Below, piece after piece: positions 25,782 through 34,720 of a stretch of 64,000 nucleotides of DNA. The notes beneath the pieces were generated by a model. The model saw only the letters and a program-made list of their open reading frames with translations. It was not told where the DNA came from and did not search any database. This DNA comes from Kribbella sp. ALI-6-A (GTDB taxonomy: Bacteria; Actinomycetota; Actinomycetes; Propionibacteriales; Kribbellaceae), in assembly GCF_001984195.1 (NCBI RefSeq), contig NZ_MTQN01000012.1, positions 1,364,001 through 1,428,000 on the forward strand, given 5' to 3'. The translations under genes and the position numbers were made by a program. Position 1 is the stretch's first letter; each line of letters starts with the position of its first letter.

Positions 25782-26627
25782 ATGACCGAGCAACTCCTGC
25801 AGGTGAACGGGGTCGAGCTCTGCGTCGAGACCTTCGGCGACCCGGCCGCTCCGCCGGTGCTGCTGATCCACGGCGGGTCGGCGTCGATGGACTACTGGGA
25901 GACCCCGTTCTGCGAGCTGCTCGCGGCCGGGCCGCGGTACGTGATCCGCTACGACCACCGCGACACCGGCCGCTCGGTCAGCTACCCGCCCGGCAAACCG
26001 GCGTACGACGGGATCGATCTCGTCCGTGACCCGGTCGGCATCCTGGACGCGCTCGGCATCGACCGGGCGCACGTGGTCGGACTCTCGATGGGCGGCGGCA
26101 TCGCCCAGCAGCTCGGTCTCGACCACGCCGACCGGGTCCGCAGCCTGACGCTGATCGCGACCAGTCCGCTCGGCGACGACCTGCCGCCACCGACCGACCG
26201 CATCCGGGCGAGCTTCACCAGCGCGAAGCCGCCCACCGACTGGTCCGACGCCGAGGCCGCGATCGACACCCTGATCGCCGACGAGAAGCTGTACGCCGGC
26301 ACCCTCCCGTACGACGAACCCGCCCGCCGCGAGCTGCTCCGCGCGATGATCGCCCGCACCACCAACCTCGAGTCGGCCGTCACCAACCACTGGGTTCTGC
26401 CCGACGACGACTCCCCACCCCTGCGTCCGCGCCTCGGCGAACTGACGATGCCGGTCCTGGTCCTGCACGGCACCGAGGACCCGCTCTTTCCGCCGGCTCA
26501 TGGCGAGGCCCTGGCCCGGGAGATCCCCGACGCCCGCCTCGTCCTGCTGCCCGGCGCCGGCCACGAGCTGCCCCGCCCGGTCTGGGACATCGCCGTGCCG
26601 GCCATCCTCGCGATCACCGCGAGCTGA
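25782..26627 (+). CDS. alpha/beta-hydrolase
   Basis: The 281-residue protein has the oxyanion HGG at 30-32, the nucleophile elbow GLSMGGG with S102, and late Asp (HGTEDPLFP) and His (PGAGHELPRP) residues, so the triad is complete. It resembles the aclacinomycin methylesterase / haloperoxidase-like group. The ATG at 25782 is preferred over the adjacent GTG at 25779; GAGGAGCGG lies upstream. It follows the DUF1772 gene by 10 bp and completes the AraC-controlled set. Confidence 0.85.
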   Translation: MTEQLLQVNGVELCVETFGDPAAPPVLLIHGGSASMDYWETPFCELLAAGPRYVIRYDHRDTGRSVSYPPGKPAYDGIDLVRDPVGILDALGIDRAHVVGLSMGGGIAQQLGLDHADRVRSLTLIATSPLGDDLPPPTDRIRASFTSAKPPTDWSDAEAAIDTLIADEKLYAGTLPYDEPARRELLRAMIARTTNLESAVTNHWVLPDDDSPPLRPRLGELTMPVLVLHGTEDPLFPPAHGEALAREIPDARLVLLPGAGHELPRPVWDIAVPAILAITAS

Positions 26628-26750
26628 CCTGCGCTGACTGCGGGGGTAGAGCTGGCTCCACCTTCGATCCGGGCACGGACGGGATGGGGCCGGACGGCGC
26701 GAACCGGAAGGGTTGGGACTACCAGAACCCGACTCTCCGGAGGACTTCCG

Positions 26751-28112
26751 ATGAAGCGAAACAGCCGTGTCGCCGCCGCCCTGACGGCTGCCGCTCTGCT
26801 CGGCACCGCCGCGTTGCCCGCGGCAACCGCAGTGGGTGCCCCGGCGCACAGCGCGGTCGCCGCGACCCAGCACCACGTCACCCAGAACCCGGTCCCGGCG
26901 CTCAACCGCGCGGCGTACCCGCTGCTGTCCACCAAGGCGACCGGCCAGCTGTACGACCTGCGTCCGCTGGTCCGCATGGTCGGTGACGCCCAGGTCGTCG
27001 GGATCGGTGAGGCGACGCACAACTCCAGCGAGTTCTTCACGCTCAAGCACCGGATCTTCCGCGCGCTCGTCGAGCAGCGCGGCTTCACCGCCTTCGCGCT
27101 GGAGGCGAGCTGGAGCACCGGCGTCGCGCTCGACCGGTACGTCGTAGACGGCATCGGCGATCCGCGGGCGATCATGCAGCACGAGTTCCAGGGGTCGTAC
27201 GAGTTCTGGAACGCCGAGGAGTACCTCGACCTGATCGAGTGGATGCGCTCGTACAACCAGACGCACACCCGCAAACTGCACTTCGTCGGCGACGACCTCG
27301 GCTACGTCTCGCCCGCGACGCTCGACCTGGTCACGTCGTACGTCGGCAAGGTCCGCCCGGCGCTGGTCCCGCAGCTCACCACCCGGTACGCCGGAATCCG
27401 GTCCGACGCGAACGCGGCCGACTTCCTCACCGGTCTGGTCGCGAAGCCGGTCGCCGAGCGGCTGAAGCTCGAAGCGGCGACCCGCGAGGCGCTGGCCCTG
27501 GTCGAGTCGCTGCCGAAGAGCAGTGAGCAGACGTGGGCCGTGCAGCACGCCCGCGCGATCTGGCAGGTGGCGAAGTTCGTCTCGTACGACATCCAGGACC
27601 CGAAGGTGCTGCCCTCGGCGATGCGGTTCCGCGACCAGGTGATGGCCGAGAACACGCTGTGGTGGACCCAGCAGACCGGCGCCAAGACGGTGCTGGGCGC
27701 CCACAACGGTCACATCGCGCTGACCTCGTCGATGCCGGCGCAGTACCCGAAGATCCAGGGCGAGTTCCTGCGTGAGGCGCTCGGCCGCAAGTACGTGCCG
27801 ATCGGCCTGAGCTTCGACCACGGCTCGTTCAACGCCCGCGACACCAACGACCCGAACGGCGCGATCCGCGCGTTCACGATCGGCGCCGCCCCGGCCGGCA
27901 ACAACGAGAACACGCTGGACAAGGTGGTTTACCGCGACTACTTCGTCGACCTGCGGACACTGCCGCGCGGGACGAAGACCTGGCTGCAGACCAAGCGGCC
28001 GACCAGGGACATCGGCACCGCCTACCCGTTCCCGGACTCGCCGGTCGCGCTCGCCGCGTCGTACGACGTGCTGATCCACCTCAACCAGGTCACCGCCGCC
28101 CACCTCCGCTGA
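26751..28112 (+). CDS. secreted erythromycin-esterase-family protein
   Basis: The 453-residue protein has a Sec signal peptide (MKRNSRVAAALTAAALLGTA, cleavage near an A-x-A around residue 39) and the Ere family core: GIGEATHNSSEF with H90, the position of the catalytic general base in EreB; ALEASWS; and GAHNGHIAL. EreA/EreB hydrolyse the macrolide lactone. Chromosomal relatives are common and often of unknown substrate, so macrolide hydrolysis is only possible. Unlike EreA/B this one is exported. CGGAGGAC lies upstream of the ATG, and a long palindrome follows the stop. Confidence 0.83.
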   Translation: MKRNSRVAAALTAAALLGTAALPAATAVGAPAHSAVAATQHHVTQNPVPALNRAAYPLLSTKATGQLYDLRPLVRMVGDAQVVGIGEATHNSSEFFTLKHRIFRALVEQRGFTAFALEASWSTGVALDRYVVDGIGDPRAIMQHEFQGSYEFWNAEEYLDLIEWMRSYNQTHTRKLHFVGDDLGYVSPATLDLVTSYVGKVRPALVPQLTTRYAGIRSDANAADFLTGLVAKPVAERLKLEAATREALALVESLPKSSEQTWAVQHARAIWQVAKFVSYDIQDPKVLPSAMRFRDQVMAENTLWWTQQTGAKTVLGAHNGHIALTSSMPAQYPKIQGEFLREALGRKYVPIGLSFDHGSFNARDTNDPNGAIRAFTIGAAPAGNNENTLDKVVYRDYFVDLRTLPRGTKTWLQTKRPTRDIGTAYPFPDSPVALAASYDVLIHLNQVTAAHLR

Positions 28113-28124
28113 CCGCAAGCCCGA

Positions 28125-28168
28125 ACGTCCGAAGAACCGTGCGCTATAGCGCACGGTTCTTCGGACGT
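28125..28168. terminator. 44-bp perfect palindrome between convergent genes
   Basis: Bases 28125-28146 are exactly complementary to 28147-28168 (arm begins ACGTCCGAAGAACCGTGCGC), with no unpaired loop bases. It sits 12 bp after the esterase stop and 9 bp before the ABC permease stop, so a bidirectional terminator is the simplest role. Confidence 0.8.
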
Positions 28169-28177
28169 GCGAGAGGT

Positions 28178-28990
28178 TCAGTCGGCCGACCGCAGCATTG
28201 TGCGGATGCCGACGGTCAGGCCGAGGGCGGCGGTGACGATCGCGGCCACGAAGCCCCAGAGCACCGGTGCCGCCCACACGTCCCCGGCGAACAAGGTGCG
28301 CTCGGCATCGACCAGGTAGGACAGCGGGTTGAACTTCGACGCCACCCGCATCCACTCCGGCCCGGTCTCCAGCGGCAGCAGCATGCCGGACAGGATCATC
28401 AGCGGGAACAGGAACGTCTGCTGCACCACCCAGAACATCCAGTCCTGCTTGCGGACGGCGATCGCCAGCGCGTAGCTGAACGAGCCCAGCCCGATCCCGA
28501 ACGCCGCGAGCAGCGCCAGCCCGACCACCGCGCCGTCCAGGTGCAACTCGAACCCGAACGGCACCATCACCGCGATCACGATCACCGCCTGCCCGAACAG
28601 CGGCACCATCTCCTTCAGCGCCCGTCCGATCAGCAGCGACGAGCGGCTCAGCGGCGTCACCAGCATCCGCTCGTGCGCGCCGGTCTGGAACTCGAAGAGC
28701 AGGTTCGACCCGGTCGCCGATGTGCCGAACAGGGTGGTCATCACCAGGATCGCCGGCACGAACCACTGCCAGACCCCGCCGTCCAGCGACCCACCCATCG
28801 AGCCCGCCAGCAATGGCCCGAACAGGCCGAGGAAGATCAGCGGCTGGATCATCCCGAACAGCAACGAGAACGGATCCCGCAGCACCGGTTTGAGCTCGCG
28901 AGCCATCACGATCCGGATGTCGCGAAAGAGGCTGCGGTCCGGGGACGTGGCGGTGGGCAAGTTCACGGTGGAGGCAGTGAGGGTGGTCAT
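28178..28990 (-). CDS. ABC-2 type permease, DrrB-like
   Basis: The 270-residue protein has six membrane helices and the ABC-2 family region LSRSSLLIGRALKEMVPLFG. DrrB-type permeases export daunorubicin and other lipophilic compounds with a DrrA ATPase. Its ATG overlaps the ATPase stop by four bases (ATGA), so the two proteins are made together. Substrate is unknown. It is convergent with the erythromycin-esterase-like gene. Confidence 0.88.
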   Translation of the reverse strand: MTTLTASTVNLPTATSPDRSLFRDIRIVMARELKPVLRDPFSLLFGMIQPLIFLGLFGPLLAGSMGGSLDGGVWQWFVPAILVMTTLFGTSATGSNLLFEFQTGAHERMLVTPLSRSSLLIGRALKEMVPLFGQAVIVIAVMVPFGFELHLDGAVVGLALLAAFGIGLGSFSYALAIAVRKQDWMFWVVQQTFLFPLMILSGMLLPLETGPEWMRVASKFNPLSYLVDAERTLFAGDVWAAPVLWGFVAAIVTAALGLTVGIRTMLRSAD

Positions 28991-29955
28991 GCGGCGGCCT
29001 TTCCGTTGGAGTCGCGCAGGCTGCGACCGGTGAGATTGAGGAACACGTCGTCGAGCGTCGGGCGGTGGACCTGCGCGGCAGCCACCGGTACGCCGTACTG
29101 CTGCGCGGCGCCGAGCAGGATCGGCAGCGCGGCCGGCCCGTCGGTCACCCGCAGGCTGACTTGATCTCCGGACGTCTCGAACTCCTTGGCCCCCGGCAAC
29201 TTCTCGGCCAGCTCACGAATCCGGATTTGGTTGTCAGGAGCAACTACCAGCGCGAGTCGGTCACCGGCGAGCCGGGTCTTCAGCGCCTCGGCGGTGTCGT
29301 CGGCGATCACCTCGCCGTGGTCGACGACCACCACCCGCTCGGCCATCGAGTCCGCCTCGTCCAGGTAGTGCGTGGTGAGCACGATCGTCATCGCGTACTG
29401 CTCGCGCATCCGCAGGATGTGGTCCCACAGGTTGGCCCGGTTCTGCGGGTCGAGGCCGGTCGACGGCTCGTCCAGGAAGAGCAGACCGGGCGCGTGCACC
29501 AGGCCCATCGCGACGTCCAGCCGGCGGCGCTGACCACCGGACAGCTCGGACACCTTGCGTTCGGCGAGGTCCTTCAGCTCCAGACCTTCCAGCAGCTCCG
29601 AGGCCCGGCGCTTCGCGGCGCGCCGGTCCATGCCGTAGATGACGCCCTGGCCGTGGAGTTCGTCGCCGACGCGGTGCGAGTGGCCGGCGCCGTTGCCCTG
29701 GCCGACGTACCCGATCTGCCGGCGAACCCGCGCCGGCTCGGCGGTCACGTCGTACCCGGCGACCGTCGCGGTGCCGGAGGTCGGGGCGATCAGGGTGGTG
29801 AGCATCCGTAGCGTGGTGGTCTTGCCGGCGCCGTTCGGGCCGAGGACCGCGACGAGCTCGCCGGGTTCGACGTCCAGGCTGATGCCGCGGACCGCGTGCA
29901 CGGTCTCGGTGCGGCTCACCACGAAGTCCTTGGTGAGCTCTCGGGTGCTGATCAC
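28987..29955 (-). CDS. ABC transporter ATPase, DrrA-like
   Basis: The 322-residue protein has Walker A GPNGAGKTTT (39-48), signature LSGGQRRRLDVAMGLVH, Walker B LLFLDEPSTGLDP, and the ~80-residue C-terminal domain typical of DrrA that is needed for assembly with DrrB. The region after the Q-loop reads GNGAGHSHRVGDE, somewhat unusual for the family. I chose the GTG at 29955, which follows GAAGGAG; upstream in-frame starts lack a site. It is divergent from a WYL regulator that probably controls this exporter. Confidence 0.9.
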   Translation of the reverse strand: MISTRELTKDFVVSRTETVHAVRGISLDVEPGELVAVLGPNGAGKTTTLRMLTTLIAPTSGTATVAGYDVTAEPARVRRQIGYVGQGNGAGHSHRVGDELHGQGVIYGMDRRAAKRRASELLEGLELKDLAERKVSELSGGQRRRLDVAMGLVHAPGLLFLDEPSTGLDPQNRANLWDHILRMREQYAMTIVLTTHYLDEADSMAERVVVVDHGEVIADDTAEALKTRLAGDRLALVVAPDNQIRIRELAEKLPGAKEFETSGDQVSLRVTDGPAALPILLGAAQQYGVPVAAAQVHRPTLDDVFLNLTGRSLRDSNGKAAA

Positions 29956-30030
29956 GGTTGTCTCCTTCGTCGGGGTGGCTGAGCACGACATTTCCAGCAG
30001 AAGAGGACAGGTTCTGGCCGTTACTTCTGG

Positions 30031-30036
30031 CAATCT
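30031..30036 (+). promoter_or_regulatory. leaderless-type -10 of second WYL regulator
   Basis: CAATCT ends six bases before the ATG at 30043. Two TTCTGG direct repeats (about 30012 and 30025) lie just upstream and may be operator elements. Confidence 0.5.
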
Positions 30037-30042
30037 GACGTC

Positions 30043-31011
30043 ATGTCCGAGACCTCCGCACGACTCCTCGCGCTGCTGTCCCTCCTGCAGGCCCGCCGCG
30101 ACTGGCCGGGTGCGCTGCTCGCCGAACGACTCGAGGTGAGCCCGCGCACCGTGCGCCGAGACGTCGACCGGCTGCGCGACCTCGGCTACCCGGTCCGTGC
30201 GAGCAAGGGTCCGGACGGCGGCTACCGCCTCGACGCCGGCGCCGACCTGCCGCCGTTGCTGTTCGACGACGACCAAGCGATCGCCGTCGCGGTCGCGCTG
30301 CAGACGGCGACCACCACGGTGACCGGCATCGAGGAGGGCGCGCTGCGTGCGCTGGCCACGGTCCGCCAGGTGATGCCGGCCCGGCTGCGGCAGCGCGTCG
30401 ACGCATTGCATGTGACGACCGTCGACCGCTGGGCCGACTCGAAGCGAACGAAGGTCGACTCGGAGCAGCTGATCGCGATCGGTACGGCGGTCCGGGCGCG
30501 CGAGGTCCTGCGCTTCGACTACGCCTCGCCGGGGGCCTCCGACGAGGAGTGGGTGCCGCCGCGCAAGGTCGAGCCGCATCACCTGGTGACATGGGGAGGC
30601 CGCTGGTACCTGGTCGGCTGGGATCTGGACCGCAACGACTGGCGCACCTTTCGCGTGGACCGGATGCAGCCGAAGACGCCGACCGGTCCGCGCTTCACGC
30701 CGCGCGAACTCCCGGCGCCCGACGTCGCGACGTACATCTCGTCCCGCTTCTCCGGGCGAGGCGACTGGCCGTGCCGGGGTGAGGCGATCCTGCAGGCGAA
30801 GGCGGCCGACATCGCCCGCTGGGCCGGCCGCGACGCCGTCGTCGAGGAGATCACGCCGACGAGCTGCCGGCTGATCCTGCCCGGCTGGTCGTGGACCGGG
30901 CTGGCCGCGAACTTCGGCATGTTCGAGTGCGACCTGGAGTTCGTCGGTCCGGAGGAACTCAAGACGGCCGCCACCCAACTGGCGGCCCGCTACACCGCCG
31001 CGGCCTCGTGA
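30043..31011 (+). CDS. WYL-domain transcriptional regulator, second copy
   Basis: The 322-residue protein has the helix-turn-helix LLAERLEVSPRTVRRDVDRL, a winged segment GYPVRASKGPDGGYRL and the WYL domain HHLVTWGGRWYLVGWD. It is a paralogue of the protein at 14769-15731. It is divergent from the DrrAB exporter genes and probably regulates them. A -10-like hexamer ends six bases before the ATG, which lacks a ribosome-binding site. The next gene follows by 11 bp. Confidence 0.87.
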   Translation: MSETSARLLALLSLLQARRDWPGALLAERLEVSPRTVRRDVDRLRDLGYPVRASKGPDGGYRLDAGADLPPLLFDDDQAIAVAVALQTATTTVTGIEEGALRALATVRQVMPARLRQRVDALHVTTVDRWADSKRTKVDSEQLIAIGTAVRAREVLRFDYASPGASDEEWVPPRKVEPHHLVTWGGRWYLVGWDLDRNDWRTFRVDRMQPKTPTGPRFTPRELPAPDVATYISSRFSGRGDWPCRGEAILQAKAADIARWAGRDAVVEEITPTSCRLILPGWSWTGLAANFGMFECDLEFVGPEELKTAATQLAARYTAAAS

Positions 31012-31022
31012 GGAGTTCCTCG

Positions 31023-31608
31023 ATGGAAGAGCACACCGTTGCCGATGTCGCCGCCTGGCACGACTGGCTGACCGACCATCACCAGACCTCGGACGGCGTC
31101 TGGCTGGTGCTGGCGAAAAAGGGCACGACCGAGCCGACGAGCCTGAGCTACGACCAGGCGCTGGAGGAGGCGTTGTGTCACGGCTGGATCGACGGTCAGC
31201 GCGTCGGCCGCGACGAGCGCACCTTCAAGCAGCGGTTCACGCCGCGGCGGCCGCGCAGCAACTGGTCGCTGCGCAATGTCGGGATCATCCAGCGGCTGCG
31301 GGACGAGGGCCGGATGCGACCGGCCGGGCTCGCCGAGGTCGAGCGCGCGCAGGCCGACGGCCGCTGGGACTCGGCGTACGGCGAGGCGACGATGCGCGAG
31401 GTCCCCCGCGGATCTGGCCGCGGCGCTGGCCGCGTCGCCGCGAGCGGAGGCGATGTTCGCGATCCTCACCCAGCAGAACAGGTTCGCGATCCTGTACCGG
31501 CTGTACTCGGCCAAACGCCCGGAGACCCGCACGAAGTGGATCACCCGGTACGTCGAACAGCTCAGCCGCGGCGAAACGATCTACCCGCAGAAGCGCACGC
31601 TGGACTAG
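31023..31608 (+). pseudogene. YdeI/OmdA-like protein, frameshift in a C5 run
   Basis: From ATG 31023 (RBS GAGGAG) the first ~128 codons match the YdeI/OmdA family (ALCHGWIDGQRVGRDERTFK, RRPRSNWS). The frame breaks in the run of five C at 31403-31407; omitting one C restores the continuous family sequence DLAAALAASPRAEAMF to EQLSRGETIYPQKRTLD and a stop at 31608. The intact protein would be about 195 residues. Function in the family is poorly known, with links to peptide-antibiotic tolerance. A homopolymer sequencing error is a live alternative. Confidence 0.8.
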
Positions 31609-32543
31609 GGCGTGCCGGCGTACCCGGCGAGGGCCTGCTTGACCAGGTCGGCGACGTTCGTGCTGCCCGCGCCGTGGCCGGCGTCCTCGACGATCTTCAG
31701 TTCGGCGTCGGGCCAGGCCTGCGCCATCAGCCAGGCGGTCTCGACCGGGCTGCTGAAGTCGAGCCGGCCGACGATCAGCACGCCGGGGATGCCCGTGAGC
31801 TTGCCCGCGTCGCGGACCAGCGCCCCTTCCTCCAGCCAGGCGGCGTGACCCCAGTAGTGCGTCACCAGCCGGGCGAACCGCAACCGGAACCGGGGATCCT
31901 GGTAGCGCAGGCTCGGCTGGATGCCGGCGCCGTGGGTGGCGACGTGCGTGTCCTCCCAGTCGCACCAGTTCCGCGCCGCGCGATCGCGCACCGCCGGATC
32001 CGGGTCGTGCAGCAGTTGGCTGTAGGCCAGCGCCAGATTCCCGTCCCGCTCCGCCTCCGGTACGCCGTCGCGGAAGCGCCGCCACTCCGCCGGGAACACC
32101 CGTCCCATCTCCCGGGTCAGCCACTCAACCTCCCGCCGGGTCGTGTTGGTGACGCTGAACAGCACGATCTCCGAGACCGCCGACGGGTGCTGCTCGGCGT
32201 ACGCGAGTCCCAGGGTCGCTCCCCACGACGCACCGAGCAGCAGCCACCGGTCGATGCCGAGGTGCTGGCGCAGCAGCTCCATGTCGGCGATCAGGTGCCA
32301 GGTCGTGTTCGCGCTCAGGTCGACCTCGTCGTCACCCGCGTCCGGCGTACTGCGGCCGCAGTTGCGCTGGTCGAACAGGACGACCTTGTACTCGGCGAGG
32401 TCGAAGTAGTTCAGCCAGGACGCGCCGGCTCCGGAACCCGGCCCGCCGTGCACGACCACCGCCGGCTTGCCGTCCGGGTTGCCGTGGACCTCCCAATGGA
32501 CCCGATGGCCGTCTCCGACCTCCAGCCTTCCGTGCGCGAGCAT
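31605..32543 (-). CDS. pip: proline iminopeptidase-like alpha/beta-hydrolase
   Basis: The 312-residue protein matches prolyl aminopeptidase (S33): oxyanion HGGPGSG (32-38), DQRNCGRSTP and nucleophile GASWGAT with S106, with the final His in EDAGHGAG. These enzymes remove N-terminal proline from peptides in the cytoplasm; the usual DQRGxGxS has Asn in place of the first Gly here. The ATG at 32543 has GGAGGG upstream. It is divergent from a MarR gene with an operator between them and overlaps the YdeI stop by four bases. Confidence 0.85.
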   Translation of the reverse strand: MLAHGRLEVGDGHRVHWEVHGNPDGKPAVVVHGGPGSGAGASWLNYFDLAEYKVVLFDQRNCGRSTPDAGDDEVDLSANTTWHLIADMELLRQHLGIDRWLLLGASWGATLGLAYAEQHPSAVSEIVLFSVTNTTRREVEWLTREMGRVFPAEWRRFRDGVPEAERDGNLALAYSQLLHDPDPAVRDRAARNWCDWEDTHVATHGAGIQPSLRYQDPRFRLRFARLVTHYWGHAAWLEEGALVRDAGKLTGIPGVLIVGRLDFSSPVETAWLMAQAWPDAELKIVEDAGHGAGSTNVADLVKQALAGYAGTP

Positions 32544-32563
32544 GCGGCCGTCCCTCCTAGATG

Positions 32564-32581
32564 TAACAGTGCTGTTAGAGT
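32564..32581. promoter_or_regulatory. MarR operator overlapping leaderless promoter
   Basis: The palindrome TAACAGTGCTGTTA (32564-32577) overlaps the first bases of the -10 TAGAGT (32576-32581), which ends six bases before the MarR GTG at 32588. Binding there would block MarR transcription and probably the divergent peptidase gene. Confidence 0.7.
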
Positions 32582-32587
32582 CTAGTC

Positions 32588-33097
32588 GTGGACGGCGCGA
32601 TCGGCATCCGGTTACGGCACCTGCTCGACCAGCTCGACGGCGACGTCGCGAAGCTCTACCGCGACCTCGACCTGGCCGACTACCGGCCGCGCTTCTCGCC
32701 GATCGTCCGCACGCTGGTTGCCCAGGGCCCGCTCTCGGTGCGCGCACTGGCCGACGCGGTCGGCGTCACCCACTCCGCCGCCAGCCAGACCGTCGCCCAA
32801 CTCACCAAGGCCGGCTTCGCCACCCAGGAACCCGGTCCGGCCGACGCCCGCCAACGCGTCGTCCACCTCACCGACCGCACCCGCTCCCTGCTGCCCCTGA
32901 TCGAAGCCGAGTGGGCCGCCACCACCGCCGCCATCACCACGCTCGACAAGGAACTTCCCGTCCCTCTCGAAACCTTCCTGACCGAACTTCAGACAGCCCT
33001 CACGCGACGCTCGTTCCACGCCCGCATCACCGAGCACGCGGGCGACCTGTCAGGCGGCGTCGTGAAAGACCAGGCCGAGGGTGTGGCGAAGCCCTGA
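32588..33097 (+). CDS. MarR-family regulator
   Basis: The 169-residue protein has a winged helix-turn-helix (RALADAVGVTHSAASQTVAQ and the wing GPADARQRVVHLTDRTR) flanked by dimerisation helices, the MarR plan. It is divergent from the proline iminopeptidase gene. The GTG start lacks a ribosome-binding site. Its last 48 bases overlap the 3' end of the convergent 2OG-oxygenase gene, an unusually long tail-to-tail overlap. Confidence 0.87.
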   Translation: MDGAIGIRLRHLLDQLDGDVAKLYRDLDLADYRPRFSPIVRTLVAQGPLSVRALADAVGVTHSAASQTVAQLTKAGFATQEPGPADARQRVVHLTDRTRSLLPLIEAEWAATTAAITTLDKELPVPLETFLTELQTALTRRSFHARITEHAGDLSGGVVKDQAEGVAKP

Positions 33098-33730
33098 CCG
33101 CACGGTGCTCACCCCGTGCCGCACCGGCGCCGTCGACCACCCGCGGGTCGAGCGCACCGGCCGGTCGCGGGTCGTTAAGATCAACCCGTGCCCTTGCGGC
33201 AGCGACGTCACCGTCCCGCGCGACTGAGCCCGCGGGCGCTGCTCCACCAGCAGGAACTCCCCGCCGTCGTAGTCGATTCCGGGCCGATCCAGCCCGATCA
33301 CGACCTGCAGTGGAAACACGAGGTCGCCGTACAGGTCGCGGTGCAGGGCGTTCCAGTCGCCGGCCTGGTATCTGAGCAGGATCGGCGTCGGCCGCTCCTG
33401 CCCGGCGCGATGGCAGTCGTCCAGCCACTGCTCGAACGAGTCGGGCCAAGGCGCGGGCTGCCCGAGTTTCTCCGCCCAAGCGCGTGCGATCGGCAGCAGG
33501 TGGGGAAAGAACGACGCGCGCAGCTCGGCGATCACCTCGGGCAGGGGATACGCGAAGTACCGGTACTGCCCGGAGCCGAAGCGGTAGCGCGCCATGTCGA
33601 TCGTCGCGCGGAAGCGCTCGGACTCGTCGTACCAGCCGCTGATTTCCCGGCACTGCTCCGCGGTGAGCAGCGGCGGGGTCAGCGCGCAGCCGACGTCGTC
33701 GAGGTCTTCGGTCAGCTGGTCCCAGTCCAT
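33050..33730 (-). CDS. 2OG-Fe(II) oxygenase
   Basis: The 226-residue protein has the jelly-roll dioxygenase motif H130-x-D132 (NALHRDLYGD) and a distal basic region RHGVSTVRSGLRHTLG that supplies the second His and a 2-oxoglutarate-binding Arg. Such enzymes hydroxylate diverse substrates; this subgroup (YQAGDWNALHRD) resembles prolyl-hydroxylase/AlkB-like small bacterial members. It follows the UbiA gene by about 22 bp on the same strand, so the two are probably cotranscribed. Confidence 0.82.
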   Translation of the reverse strand: MDWDQLTEDLDDVGCALTPPLLTAEQCREISGWYDESERFRATIDMARYRFGSGQYRYFAYPLPEVIAELRASFFPHLLPIARAWAEKLGQPAPWPDSFEQWLDDCHRAGQERPTPILLRYQAGDWNALHRDLYGDLVFPLQVVIGLDRPGIDYDGGEFLLVEQRPRAQSRGTVTSLPQGHGLILTTRDRPVRSTRGWSTAPVRHGVSTVRSGLRHTLGLVFHDAA

Positions 33731-33752
33731 GCCGGTAGAACGGTTCGGCCGG

Positions 33753-34664
33753 TCAGAGTGTGAGGACGCCGGTGTAGGTGAGGGCGAACGTGGCGCAGGG
33801 GATCAAGAACAGACTGGCGAGCACGATGACCTGGCGGAAGGTCTGGCCGGGGCCGATCAGCCGGTGGTAGGCGACAACGAGGACCGGGACCATCACCACC
33901 TCGAGGATCAGCATGCTGCGGGGGATGACGTGGTCGAGGGCGGCGAGCAGGACCGACAGGGTGGCGGCGGCGATCCAGGCCGCGTACCCGATCCGGTACG
34001 TCGTGCCGGCGCCGAGGCGGACGGCGATCGTCCGGTAGCCTGCCGCGCGATCGGCGGGCAGGTCGGCCAGCGTCGTCGGCAGGTAGAGGCCGATCGCCGC
34101 GAGCGTGCCCTGCAACGCCATCACCCACGGGAAGTCGCCGAGGTCCGGGGTCACCGCAGCCCATCCCGCGAGCGGGCCGAAGGCGCCGAGGGCCAGGGAG
34201 TTCGACGCGACGTCGAAGCCCGCGCGGGTCTTGAGCCGCAGCGGCGGCGCGCTGTACGCCCAGCCGAGCAGGAGCGCGAACAACACTCCCGCGGTGAACA
34301 CCCACCCGACGAACGCGCCGACCAGCAGCGACGCGACTCCGGCGTACGCCGCCAGCTTCTTCGCCTCGGCGACCGTGACCCGACCGTCGAGCAACGGCGA
34401 CTTCGACTTGCGTGGGTTGAGCAGGTCACCCGGCAGGTCGTGCGCGTCGTTGATCGCGAGCACCGCGAGCCAGAGCAGTGGGCCCATCACCACCGCGCCG
34501 AGCGCCAGCCGCGGCCACAGCTCGAACGGTGGTACCAGCCGGTGCGTGGCCAGCAGGATTCCCACGTAGTACGGCACGACCGACACGATCCAGAACGCCG
34601 GGCGGCCGACCAGAAGCACGTCCCGCAGCCGGGGACGAGGGCGAACCGGCGCCAGTGTGGTCAC
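33753..34664 (-). CDS. UbiA-family prenyltransferase
   Basis: The ~303-residue protein has about eight or nine membrane helices and both Asp-rich motifs of the UbiA superfamily: NDAHDLPGD and DLPADRAAG, which bind prenyl diphosphate through Mg2+. UbiA enzymes prenylate aromatic rings for quinones, chlorophyll, heme O or lipids. Two GTG starts are possible, 34697 and 34664; I chose 34664 because the upstream one has its purine-rich site too close. No biosynthetic partner is adjacent, so the acceptor is unknown. Confidence 0.8.
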   Translation of the reverse strand: MTTLAPVRPRPRLRDVLLVGRPAFWIVSVVPYYVGILLATHRLVPPFELWPRLALGAVVMGPLLWLAVLAINDAHDLPGDLLNPRKSKSPLLDGRVTVAEAKKLAAYAGVASLLVGAFVGWVFTAGVLFALLLGWAYSAPPLRLKTRAGFDVASNSLALGAFGPLAGWAAVTPDLGDFPWVMALQGTLAAIGLYLPTTLADLPADRAAGYRTIAVRLGAGTTYRIGYAAWIAAATLSVLLAALDHVIPRSMLILEVVMVPVLVVAYHRLIGPGQTFRQVIVLASLFLIPCATFALTYTGVLTL

Positions 34665-34720
34665 AGCTCCACACTGCTCCTCGGCACCAGTTCGCACCTC
34701 CCTCCAGCGGGTGAATCACC

